Assembly: GCA_030323885.1 (NCBI GenBank)
Contig: CM059187.1
Coordinates: forward strand, 84,714,027-84,778,026
Origin: Branchipolynoe longqiensis
Taxonomy: Eukaryota > Annelida > Polychaeta > Phyllodocida > Polynoidae
DNA: 64,000 nucleotides
Direction of reading: 5' to 3'
Each line of letters begins with the position of its first letter. The stretch's first letter is position 1. Shown in pieces: positions 54,914 through 64,000 of this stretch. The translations under genes and the position numbers were made by a program. Under the pieces are notes generated by a model. The model saw nothing but the letters and a program-made list of their open reading frames with translations, was not told the DNA's origin and searched no databases.

Positions 54914-55591
54914 TAAAGTTGCATAGTCCGATCGTTTTGGGATTGCTGTCACATGTTGAGACACATAGAGTAGGGTGACGTTTGTACTCTATCTTACTTC
55001 AGTTGGAAGTAACTTTTATTTGATATCAATAACCTCTGAGATATTTTAAATGAGAACATAAAAATATAATTGTGTCAAGCATGCCAAAATTCTGGCACTA
55101 TAGGCTTCATTAGTGGTGTTGTCTGTGGCAGAGTGGTTAGAGTGTCTGACTTTATTCTAGGTAGGACTCCTAATCTGAAGGTTGGTGGTTCGATTCCCCA
55201 TGCCCCACCCCCACCTCTGCCAATTGGGATTTCCACTGCTGTATATAACTTACAGCGTCATCAAAGGCTGGTTGCTCTCATACCATCTCTATATGGTGTG
55301 GGAGGTTAAAACTCCCTTGGGTCTGTAAAAGTGTAGGCTCTGGCTTTCTATTAACAAATTGTCTAATGGTGAAAACAAGTCTATTCAGACTTATCCATGA
55401 TAGGCAGTATAAATCTTCAACAACAACAAATAAATTAGTAATGGGTTATATTAAATTGATTCAGTTCTCTTCTATTAAACAACACATGCTTAATAAGTGT
55501 ACCAGTACCTAAGTTAGATATGTCAAATCAAAACTAGATAATTGATTTGCTTTTGAAAATGTGATGCCATAATTGGACTATGCAGCTTTCA
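54914..55591 (+). mobile_element. MITE-1 copy with SINE-B inserted
   Basis: It runs from AAAGTTGCATAGTCCGAT to the inverted terminus TTGGACTATGCAGCTTT. The body is split at TAGGCTTCATTAGT by a SINE-B. Without the SINE it is about 360 bp and collinear with the copy at 0.85-1.6 kb (minus) and 8.4 kb. Confidence 0.85.
55115..55433 (+). mobile_element. SINE-B, full-length with target-site duplication
   Basis: The head TGTGGCAGAGTGGTTAGAGT with B-box GGTGGTTCGATTCCCC is typical of a Ser/Leu-type tRNA start. The body is AACTTACAGCGTCATCAAAG, GGCTTTCTATTAACAAATTG and AGGCAGTATAAATCTTCAA, with a CAACAACAAATAA tail. ATTAGT flanks it at 55109-55114 and 55434-55439. It gives the full family length of about 315 bp. 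Confidence 0.85.
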
Positions 55592-55724
55592 AAAAGAGGG
55601 GAGGGGACAAATTTAAAACAAATTTGAAACCATGAAATATCATTTAACGCATATTCACCACATGCATACAACTTTTACTATCAATGATACAGGGTTCACA
55701 TATTGCAACTGAGAGTTTCATTTG

Positions 55725-55800
55725 TAAATCAAATATATGTACTGTATGGTTAGAAGACCTGTGCCCTGGCACTGACAAAATACATTTCTAATGACACAAA
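55725..55800 (-). repeat. Repeat E copy, inverted
   Basis: The complement reads ATTTTGTCAGTGCCAGGGCA then CAGGTCTTCTAACCATAC. Core preserved with three changes. Confidence 0.7.
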
Positions 55801-56274
55801 ACCATCTAATATAAAGACAAACAAGTCAGATGCAATACGTCACCAGCTCGTATCGCTGTGTTATCCCAACGCAAACAATAGATCTTAATTAATCTATCAT
55901 GCGCAGAGCGTTATCACCAACATACAAAAAAGGCACTTCACTGTCGCTTATAGACCTGCTATTAGACATTACCATCGTCATCTGATATAATGAAGAGTCT
56001 CTGAACAGCCAGTGCATCCTTTCTGCTTTGCACAATGCCCTGCTGCAGTACGCAGTGTCTACCTAACAAGGCCTGTGTATTCCTGCAGTTTCAGGTCCTT
56101 GTTAATTATAATTAGTCTCATAACTGTGAGTGGGTATGCACAGTAATGTAGATAAGATATGATCTTAGAGAATTATTGGTATCCTTAACAATGCCTGAAG
56201 TAACCTCACATTAATGGCTAGTGAGTTAATATCCTAATGGTGGATGGCTTCTTTTTGTTGACTTAAATCTTGGC
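55801..56274. other. No recognisable gene
   Basis: AT-rich, no frame, no repeat match. Confidence 0.4.
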
Positions 56275-56610
56275 TTCCTCCCTTCCGTCAACCCCCCTCC
56301 CACCTTCCAACCGTCCCCCCTCCCCCTCCTTTCCCCCCTCCTCCCACCATCCCCCTTCCAGCCTCCCACCCTCCAACCCACCCGTCCTCCCTCTCCGCTC
56401 TCCCCTCTCCCCCTCCCTCCTCCCCCTCCCACACTCCAACCCTCCCAACCCTCTCCTACCTCTTCCATCTCCCCCCTCTCCCCTCCGTCACCCCCTCCCT
56501 ATCCCACCCTCCCACCCACCCACTCTCCCACCCTCCCACTGTCCCCGCACTTCCTCCTCCCTCGTCCATTCCCACCCCCCTCCCACCCCACCCACCCCGG
56601 TTGATTGTGT
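56275..56610. repeat. C-rich low-complexity block (CCCTCCCACC)
   Basis: CTCCC/CCACC words with no fixed period for about 330 bp. Frames are Pro/Ser-rich. Confidence 0.85.
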
Positions 56611-57333
56611 TTATTCCACGCAGGACTGCGTTCTACCTGCCGGATTGACAATGATTCCCACCACATGAAGTAAATAGAATATCCTTCACTAACCAACAGG
56701 AAGCTAGGTCTGTGAATATGTGTGATGCAAAACATGACACTCATGAGTGTGCATATTAATAAGCATTGCAATAACCCAGTATGCACAGCCACCCACCTAA
56801 TCACACCCTAACAGAATACACAACCCCATCTCCTCACGCTGCACCTCAGAAGCCCACCCGCAATGACATGATATCTAAGCCATTCAGCCTGCAGGTATAC
56901 ACCATACACCTAACCATTACTGTATCATCAATTCAATATACACACATTTTAAACCACTAATACCACCTCTCACAGGGCAACCTACCACGCTCAACCTTAC
57001 ACTATTATAGCACACATGCCAATAACAGATACAGTCTTGACATCAGCAGATCCTGTCATTTGTACACCTCAGTCAAAGTCCACTATCGCTTAACGATTAA
57101 TATACAGCATATATCCCCAGGGGGCAAGAGTGGTCAACCAGACACGGTCTGCTATAAAAGGTTGTTGTATATGGTTGGATTCCTTAGACCCCCAGAAACA
57201 ACTTCCTGGTGGAGAACATTTCCAACAGGCTACTCTAACTGTGCAATTCAAGATGGCGTCCAAGATGGCTGCCATATTGTTTAATCTCCATATTTTCATC
57301 AATTGTTATCTTATTTTCATGTGTAATACTTAG
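56611..57333. other. No recognisable gene
   Basis: Mixed sequence. A CAAGATGGCGTCCAAGATGG doublet at 57249-57268 is a common invertebrate dispersed word. No coding signal. Confidence 0.4.
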
Positions 57334-57337
57334 TTTC

Positions 57338-57399
57338 TCTGGTTTTCAAGGTCAGAGAATCTAATTGTGATAGGTTCAGAGTGATATGATGTGTTTTAT
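57338..57399 (+). repeat. Left terminal inverted repeat
   Basis: CTGGTTTTCAAGGTCAGAGA to GAGTGATATGATGTGTTTTA. The inner 25 bases (TTCAGAGTGATATGATGTGT onward) match the other end exactly. The outermost few bases are ambiguous. Confidence 0.85.
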
Positions 57400-57559
57400 G
57401 TCATTGAGAATCTTGTGGAGAAGCTGCTTAAGAACAATGCTGCCACAACTCAGCAGCTCCAAATGACTGAAAAGTCCTAACTACGAAATAGTACCAGAAA
57501 TCCCTAGACCACTATCCCACAGTTATATTCTGGTCCAATTTCCTGGACATGGGTGACAT

Positions 57560-59880
57560 TCTGCACTGATTCATCTACCATCAATTAGAAGGCAACTGGA
57601 TGGGCCACCTGTGTGAGTCAGGAAGGATGCTCCACTATCTCACGGCAGCAGGCGACTTCAAGTATGGTCAACACAGTCTCTGCCTCTGTATTTGTCAGAG
57701 ATGAAGAAGCTGCCCATCACTGCTCCTAAAGTTCACACGGCACTGATGGGAGGAGCATTTGTTGGAAGGAGAACTACTGGCTTCCACAATGCTGTATCTC
57801 CTGACATGCTCCTCATGCAGACCTACAATGCAGATTCTAAGGAACAGAGTGGGCTGGATCGAACAACACTCAGTGAGGCTGCCCAGACCAAATGGGTATA
57901 CACCAAACCTGTCAATGCTGCGATCTCTGCTGAACTGAAGTCAATGTTGCATCTCACAGCTTCAAACCCACATCATGAGTCTTGTCCAACCAGAGTGGAA
58001 AGGGATGCAGATATGGTCCAAAAACTGATAGCAGCCATTGAGACCAATCCTTTCTGTGAATTCTCAACAACAATGACAGCTCTGGTGAACATATCAACAG
58101 GGCAGCATGCAGATAACAGGGCAGCATGCAGTGCAACAACATCTCATGGGTGTGAAGGCACTTGTTATGAAAGCACTGTCCAGTTCCCTATCTGTTGATC
58201 AGAAGAAAACAACCATTGTGAAACTGAAAAAATTGACACCCAAAATGCAAAGCCAAAGAGTATGACATGGAAGGGTGCAATTGGCAAGAGTGATGAAGTC
58301 ACTGCCCTTCTTTGCACTACACAGATCAATGCCACTGGTGGAGATGGTGATGTCATCAACTTTATTGGCAAACACAAGTGCACTAAAGTACCCCCCCCCC
58401 ATCTTTATTCAATGAAGATGGAGCCATGAGGGCTGCAGGTACAATGGCTAGTCTAGTGAAAGCCCTGAAGGAGGAGACTCAAGTGACCAGTGCTGATATT
58501 CTGCCACAAGGAGACGAGAAGACGACAGTGCCATATGCCATTGGTCCTTCAAGAAAAATGAGACATTTGGAAACATTGCTGATCGCTTCAAGGAGCAGGT
58601 GCTGAAAGATCTGCCTTCTGGCACACAGATCATACAGTGAACAAAGCCTCAAATCAGCAGAACAGCAACACAGGTATGGTGGGGTGGAGGAGGCGGGGGG
58701 TAAAGGAAGGGGCTGTGGGGGAGAGGGAGGAGTAGTGCTAGGGAGACCAGGAGGAGAAGAGCAGACGGAGGGGGAGGGGCAGGAGGAGAGGTGTTTGAGG
58801 TCAGTTAGCAGTACAAAGCCCTGACCCACCGGAAATCTTTTCTGTGTCAGCTAACAAAGCAGGCCTTCTGAGTTTCTTGTGTGAAACATGGAGCAAGAGT
58901 GAACAGCTGAATCTAGAAAGGGCTCAATTCACCTTTACTTAGGTGCAGGTTTCAATGAAGAAACCAAGAGCATGCTGGTCACTGAGGGGTCAGGCACCAA
59001 CATCACTGCCTTGGAGTCTACACAGCAGGAGGCTAATACCGGAGTAATGTTTCATTCTATTTATAGTGTCCAGAATTAAGGTGTTGATAGGGTGGTCATT
59101 CATGGCAATGACACAGACATAATCATCATTTTATCTATTATACTGCCAGCATTCTGGAAGATCTTCCTGAACTGTGGGTAAGAACTGCAGCAGAAACATA
59201 TCTGCCCATACACCAAATGGCTAGGACATTAGGACCTTCAATATGTTGTGCACTTCCCTTCATCCACAGCCTGAGTGGAAGGGATATCACCAGCTACCCA
59301 TTCTTCACTGGCAAAAAGACCTGGTTGAACAGAAATAACTGAGCTGGAACACATCAGACCTCATCAACCAGGCACGCAAACTTGTCATTGCTGTGTACAC
59401 TAAGAGATCTGATAACTTTGAGGATGGCGATCTTGGAAAGCTTAGAGCCTATGAATTCCTGAACAACAGGTGAACCATGCTGAAACTACTCCCACCAACA
59501 GAACATACATTCCTTCTACATCTACAGCATGCAGCTCTTGCAACTATTATAGATAAGACTGCACATGTGGCCAAGCCTCAGCTTGCCCCATTTGTGCATT
59601 ATGCTTGGGCTCTGGAGGATGGGAAACTAGTTCCAGTCCTGTCAACTTAATCAGCCTGGCCACAGACAATCACAAAGGCTGTTTCATGTGGGTGCACCAA
59701 AGGCTGCAACAGGAACTGTTCCTGTACCAGGAAGAACGTGGCCTGTTACATTGGATGTCATTGCCAGGGATCAGCCAACACGTGCAGCTTAGTGAAAAAC
59801 ATTGCAGCATTTAACAGCAGTGACAGTACTGACAACAGTGACTCAAATAGCGACAATCAACATTGTGGCATGTATCACTG
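57560..59880 (+). pseudogene. Decayed gene of the multicopy PIN/FEN-like + Cys-rich family
   Basis: I recognise a long protein family that is highly multicopy in cnidarians, molluscs and other marine invertebrates. Its pieces occur here in order and in changing frames. A GNW-containing N-terminal segment lies at about 57.59-57.66 kb. A 168-codon frame at 57692-58198 includes the LVNISTG stretch (about residues 127-133). An acidic-residue motif HGNDTDIIII lies near 59.10 kb and SLSGRDITSYPFFTGKKTW near 59.27-59.32 kb; both fit the Asp-rich active-site strands of PIN/FEN-type nucleases. Finally there is a Cys-rich tail, CGCTKGCNRNCSC then CYIGCHC, at about 59.68-59.78 kb, probably metal-binding. 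At least six frame changes or stops break it, and the N-terminal third common in the family is missing. The nuclease reading is inference from motif spacing; the family's biochemistry is, to my knowledge, uncharacterised. Confidence 0.7.
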
Positions 59881-60114
59881 ACATGGATTTTACAAATATT
59901 TGCCTCAGCCAATTGGCTTGAATTCCAAACTGTGAAGCACATGCAGTAGTTCGTTTCTCATGTAATCTGTTCTTGGTAACTAGTACCTTTCCATACCATT
60001 ATTGTTCTTACAACAACAGTAAACTACTGTGTATTGTTATTGTAGATTTTCTGTGTTGTGGTTGCCTTAAAATAATATATTAACATGTAATAAATATTAG
60101 GCCTAATGCATGGT

Positions 60115-60176
60115 ATAAAACACATCATATCACTCTGAATCCATCATAAATAGATTCCGTGACCTCGAAAACCAGA
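60115..60176 (-). repeat. Right terminal inverted repeat
   Basis: ATAAAACACATCATATCACT ... GTGACCTCGAAAACCAGA, the inverse complement of the left end with scattered substitutions toward the outside. Confidence 0.85.
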
Positions 60177-60192
60177 AAAAACACTATATCTA

Positions 60193-60247
60193 CCCAACTT
60201 TAGCTTACATACATCATAGAAGTACTTCCTGTTTCATATGTCAGTTA

Positions 60248-60280
<33 letters not shown>

Positions 60281-60390
60281 ATGTATAACACATTATGCAA
60301 GTATACAGACACATTTAAGGAAATTGTTATTAAATATACGTCATATAAATTCTATCTACCAAACTTTAGGCTACAAATATCATAGAAGTA
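60193..60390. repeat. Direct repeat pair flanking a MITE-F terminus
   Basis: CCAACTTTAGCTTACATACA at 60194 and CCAAACTTTAGGCTACAAAT at 60359, both followed by ATCATAGAAGTAC, lie about 166 bp apart. Between them are a (TA)n run and a MITE-F end (CCATGTATAACACATTATGC, 60279-60340). Confidence 0.7.
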
Positions 60391-60429
60391 CAACCAGATG
60401 TTGATAAGTGTTAGTGGCATCGGAGGATG

Positions 60430-60610
60430 TATACATATATATGTGATGCATAATAATTATGCCAGGATAAATGTGCAGAAGGGATGTTCCTTATATTATT
60501 ATATTATCGTCTATGCCATGTACTACTTTATGGATGACCCACCCACATGACGTGTGGCACCACCTCTGGCTCAACCATCACCAGTGGCGCAAAACTGTCA
60601 CTCGCGGACG
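60430..60610 (+). mobile_element. MITE-F, left part
   Basis: ATATATGTGATGCATAATAA, TGTGCAGAAGGGATGTTCCT and GTGGCACCACCTCTGGCTCA match the order of the 9.0-kb copy. No right terminus. Confidence 0.65.
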
Positions 60611-61175
60611 AGAATTGTTATCACTTGGCTGAAAGATGCGTGCAATGGCGCTGACTAAAGACCTTATTCAATAAATATTAACTATGTCTACAAAATAAAA
60701 TAAAATAAAATAGGCATGCCGGAGGCTGTGTGATGTGTGGTTTGACAAAGGAGGACTCCACATATGGCAAGGCTGCATTAGACGTCCCTGGGACACCCAG
60801 TCAGAAGGATACCATGTTCCCACTCCGCCCTCAGGCACACACCGGCAAATGACGATAGGCCCTGGTCAGGATTCCCCGGCTCCGATTGGTCAATTATCGT
60901 CATTTCGCCTGGACATAATTTGTGGGTACCACTGGCATAATGGGGATGGCTGTGAGAGTATCGGTGAGAGCCAAAGGATGCGCCGCCATATGCGACCACA
61001 CTACTTCCACGGCCACTTGTCCAATCCACATCTCTTCTCTCTGCTGGAGGGTCTCGGCGGAAACATCGCGCCCGTTGGGTCGCTGAGGCGCTGAGGCGCT
61101 GAGGCATTTCTATTAGTATATAAGAAGTGACACTCCCACTGGCACCTAGTGCATGCAACCTAGATGTGAGCGGTA
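60611..61175. other. No recognisable gene; (AAAAT)n and small palindromes
   Basis: AAAATAAAATAAAATAAAAT lies at about 60691-60711. AAATGACGATA at 60847 and TATCGTCATTT at 60895 form a short inverted pair. The 119-codon frame 60735-61094 has no recognisable domain; its mirror frame on the minus strand is of similar length, so neither is favoured. GGCGCTGAGGCGCTGAGGCG at 61085-61104 is a small tandem. Confidence 0.4.
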
Positions 61176-61665
61176 ATCTATATATATGTGTGATGTACAA
61201 CGTATTATGCGAGTATAAAGGTACAGAAGGAAATACTACTTATTATTGCTATCCTCCATTAGACAGAACACTGTACCGGTGGCGCTACCTGTGACCCATC
61301 TCTCCTCCACCGGATATTGAACATTGTCAGTCGCACCAGAGAATTATTATATACCGTATTCTCGCGGGGTAACACCCAGGCCATTTAATTTGGCAAATCA
61401 CTGAAGTGGGGATTGGGGGGTTTTTACCCACACATGGGCGTTTAAGGGATTGGCATTCACAAAATATTCGCCAAAGTAGAAGTGGGCATTAACCTACACA
61501 TGGGTGTTTAAGGGGTGGGTGTTTACCAAATATTTGTCAAGTGGAGGATGGGCTTTCACCAAGAGATGTGCGTTAACCAGTGAGAATACGGTATATAACC
61601 GCTCGCTCGGAGTTATGTGTATACAATAGCTATTACATGAGCTAAGCATAATCTCATCAATACAG
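61176..61665 (+). mobile_element. MITE-F copy interrupted by another MITE
   Basis: TATATATGTGTGATGTACAA then TATTATGCGAGTATAAAGGT and GGTGGCGCTACCTGTGACCC, running to GTCAGTCGCACCAGAGAATT. The order is as in the 9.0-kb copy, where GTCAGTCACACCGGAGGATT occupies the same place. The sequence is then broken by the 61351-61594 element. Confidence 0.7.
61351..61594. mobile_element. Small MITE with ATACCGTATTCTC termini
   Basis: ATACCGTATTCTCGCGGGGT at the left is inverted as GTGAGAATACGGTAT at the right. Inside, two to three direct units of ACCCACACATGGGCGTTTAA / AACCTACACATGGGTGTTTA, spaced about 70 bp, occur. About 244 bp, inserted into TATA inside MITE-F. Non-coding. Confidence 0.8.
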
Positions 61666-61697
61666 ATAGCATAGAGGATCTTGATCTAGAAGCATGT

Positions 61698-61875
61698 ATG
61701 CATCTTGATTTGAACTTTCAACATATTGGTACACTGGAGATTGAACTAAACAGTCAATTGGCTCTAGTCTGAAACAACTACATTTATGCATCTTGATTTG
61801 AAGTTTCAACATATTGGTACACTGGAGATTGAACTAAGCAGTAAATTGGCTCTAGTCTCAAACAACTACACACAC
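61698..61875. repeat. 89-bp tandem duplication
   Basis: TATGCATCTTGATTTGAACT begins unit 1 and TATGCATCTTGATTTGAAGT unit 2. Both contain CAACATATTGGTACACTGGA and AATTGGCTCTAGTCT. About 93 percent identical by eye. Confidence 0.9.
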
Positions 61876-61966
61876 ATCAGGAGTTAATCCTGCTTGTTTT
61901 AATATTAATCCTGCTTGGGTATGGTAACACTTGTTTTATTATCCTTGCATATTTTCACTACAGCTA

Positions 61967-63585
61967 TGTCCACAGTTGGCGAATAATAAAATAAAAACGA
62001 TAATTCCAACCAAAGATGATGTCCGGGAAAACTATAAGGTTGTAGTTAACCAACATAGATACGATCTTATAGAAACAACAAAAGAGAAGATACTTACGAA
62101 AGTACAAAATATATCACCATTCAAACCTTCAGGCATGAAGGACATCAGTTCAACCTTCATCAAGGGCACCATCAAGGCTCTAATAGATGAATTTACATAC
62201 CTATACAACCTCATAATTACTACTGGAATTTTCCCAGAAAAATGGAAGAGAGCAACAGTTACCCCTATACCCAAGGTAGGTAACCCAAAGTCCTGTAATG
62301 AACTGCGACCTATATCCATACTACCTCTCCCTGGCAGAATAATTGAACAGATAATTCACGACCAAATAAAAACATTTCTTGAGGACACTAACTATTTAGC
62401 CACCCAACAAAATGGCTTCAGAAAAGAAAGGTCAATGACTAAGGCACTTGCCTCATTAATGGATGAATTGTTGATTAGCACAGACAGAGGTGAGCTTACA
62501 ATAGCTGTTTTTCTTGATTTCCAGAAAGCTTTTGATACAATTGACCACAAAATGTAACATCAAAAGAGCTGGACTGGTAAAAAGATCATGTAGGTTCATA
62601 TCCAACTACTTAAACAACAGACAACAAGTCACAAAAATTAATAATACAGAATCCTCTACTAGAACTGTCAGAACAGGAGTGCCCCAAGGTTCCACTTTAG
62701 GACCACTGCTCTTTCTGATATTTATTAATGACCTACCATTGCTGTCTACCAGTGCTAATTTCACTCTTTTTGCGGATGATGCTGTCCTCACAGTGCACAA
62801 TAAAAACATTATTCTGGCAGCTACTATGGTAAACAAGGTGTTAAAAAAGGTCAATATTTGGTGTGCTGGTAACAAACTTACCTTAAACACACAACAATCA
62901 GAATATGTGATATTTGGAACAAAATCTAGAAAATCACACACACAAAATATAGAGCTATGTAAAGGCAATGCAGTGCTAAGAGAAGTGAACTCGTACAAAT
63001 GCTTAGGAACCACACTTGACTCTACACTGAATGCGAACCAGCAACTATCGAGGCTGAACTAAATTCTAGGTATGAGAATGACAACCTTTAGAAAAATAAG
63101 ATGCTATATGAGTGAGAACACAGCGCTCAAACTGTATAAGGCAACTATACTGCCAATAATAGATTATAATGATCTACTCTATGGCCTTTTAACAAAACAA
63201 CAAGAAAATATATTACAGAGAACTCAAAACCGAGCTCTTATAACAGTATATAGGGGCAAAGTTCTCTCTGTGAATGAGATGCACACTAGATTTAATATCA
63301 CATACCTGAGCCAAAGGAGGGATGCACATCTGCTATGTCTTATGTTTATCAGAGCCAGGGATGAAAACTACATAGACCATACTACCAGAGTTACCAGGCA
63401 GGGGGATGCTACACTCCTCAAAGTTCCTAAACCACTCACAAATAGACTGACAAGAGCCCCTATGTACAAAGGCAGCAACTTATGGAATGAACTCCCAGTC
63501 AGAATTAGACATGCACAAACACAACTAGAATTCAAGGACCTGGTAAGAATTCAACAAGCCAATCAGGCCCTTCTACAGGCCTAGT
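61967..63585 (+). pseudogene. 5'-truncated non-LTR (LINE) reverse transcriptase
   Basis: Three reading segments encode the reverse transcriptase and C-terminal part of a Jockey/CR1-group LINE. Segment 1 (to 62557) has the thumb-side FPEKWKRATVTPIPK and NELRPISILP boxes, QNGFRKERS and LDFQKAFDTIDH. Segment 2 (from about 62550) has TGVPQGSTLGPLLFLIFIND and the catalytic FADD box at 62769-62780, followed by NKLTLN and the SYKCLGTTLD stretch. Segment 3 (to the stop at 63583) is the C-terminal domain with SNLWNELPVRIRHAQT. A frameshift near 62550 separates segments 1 and 2. One nonsense codon at about 63060 separates 2 and 3, which share a frame. The endonuclease domain is absent; homology starts abruptly near 61967. 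RT active-site residues are conserved, so decay is recent. No autonomous activity is expected. Confidence 0.9.
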
Positions 63586-64000
63586 GATGAGGTCACCATA
63601 TTTAATTAGCTATCTATTATAAGCATCTATGGCCACCCCACCCCCTCCCACCACCCCACGCGCTCCTTTGCCTGCTGCCAACAAACCAAGTTATCCACCG
63701 TACAAATTATTTGCCCAGCAAATTCGGAAATGTGTATCAGTATGGTAGTATTGCTATAGACCGGGGGGCCCTATGGTACTGGGACGGCTCACTCCCTATC
63801 TCTCCCATGTGATGTAAATTTTGCGGTGCCACCTTGTGGTGGGATTGATCGACCCAGCTGCTGGTTGGGGTTTCACATGTAAACACATATGGTTATATCA
63901 TGCATGAGATGGGTAAGCATGAATACACATCAATATGAAATTGCTATGAACAGGCACACATCATCGTCGTCCTCGTCACCATCATCACAGATCTTTCACA
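63586..64000 (+). other. Probable LINE 3' UTR and downstream sequence
   Basis: C-rich CCACCCCACCCCCTCCCACC at 63632, then mixed sequence ending in CATCATCGTCGTCCTCGTCA-type trinucleotides at 63960-63985. No gene. The real LINE 3' end cannot be placed from a single copy. Confidence 0.4.

Larger units (their letters stand above)
57334..60178 (+). mobile_element. 2.85-kb TIR element carrying a PIN-like/Cys-rich gene relic
   Basis: The left terminus (from TCTGGTTTTCAAGGTCAGAG through GGTTCAGAGTGATATGATGT to GTTTTAT, 57338-57399) is inverted at the right (ATAAAACACATCATATCACT through to ACCTCGAAAACCAGA, 60115-60176). About 62 bp align with roughly eight mismatches. Inside is one plus-strand gene, decayed by frameshifts and stops, plus 200-300 bp of non-coding flank at each side. 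A purine-rich 130-bp tract at 58676-58805 interrupts it. I do not see a DDE transposase motif. The element is therefore either mobilised in trans or encodes an unfamiliar transposition protein. Exact ends and target duplication are not resolved; the right flank is TA-rich. Confidence 0.75.

Noticed and set aside
60735..61200. Overlapping 119- and 140-codon frames on opposite strands
   Set aside because: Neither has a recognisable domain, homologous copy in the window or codon signature; GC-rich composition explains the openness.

Overview
This window looks like repeat-dense, intergenic DNA from a marine invertebrate, most likely a mollusc or another lophotrochozoan. There are no operons, no bacterial-style gene packing and no ribosome-binding-site starts. 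Instead there are tRNA-derived SINEs, LINE tails, many short inverted-repeat DNA transposons (MITEs), a tyrosine-recombinase retrotransposon and kilobase-scale micro- and minisatellites. The mollusc suggestion rests on one dispersed SINE (about 3.4 and 21.2 kb) that I recall as abundant in mollusc genomes; this is recall, not a search. I found no intact host protein gene, no rRNA gene and no convincing functional tRNA gene. The longest open frames (His/Pro/Thr-rich or Gly/Val-rich) are by-products of simple repeats.

Layout. 0-10 kb: minisatellites, SINEs, a MITE whose end has expanded into a 17-bp array, and a GC-rich TTAA-flanked palindromic element. 10-21 kb: three LINE tails, SINE-A and SINE-C copies (one SINE-C nested inside another), two more TTAA elements and two chimeric elements ending in a LINE tail (one of them near 25 kb). 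21-30 kb: a 400-bp AT array, SINEs and a hAT-like MITE. 30-49 kb: a satellite-rich block, C-rich on the top strand at 30-36.5 kb and mostly G-rich at 41-46.7 kb, including a 2-kb GGGTGT array. Between these arrays lie a 430-bp inverted repeat around a fourth TTAA element and several SINEs. 50.6-54.9 kb: a degenerate DIRS-order (Ngaro/PAT-like) retrotransposon on the minus strand with split direct repeats, RNase H and a recognisable tyrosine-recombinase C-terminus. 57.3-60.2 kb: a 2.85-kb element with roughly 60-bp terminal inverted repeats around a decayed gene of the PIN/FEN-like plus Cys-rich family that is multicopy in marine invertebrates. 61-64 kb: nested MITEs and a 5'-truncated LINE reverse transcriptase.

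Nothing here works together as a pathway. The organisation is an accumulation of nested mobile elements. The most notable items are the TIR-bounded PIN-like element, the split-direct-repeat retrotransposon, and a set of four TTAA elements that share a terminal motif but have unrelated bodies, each apparently built by amplifying its own subterminal sequence.
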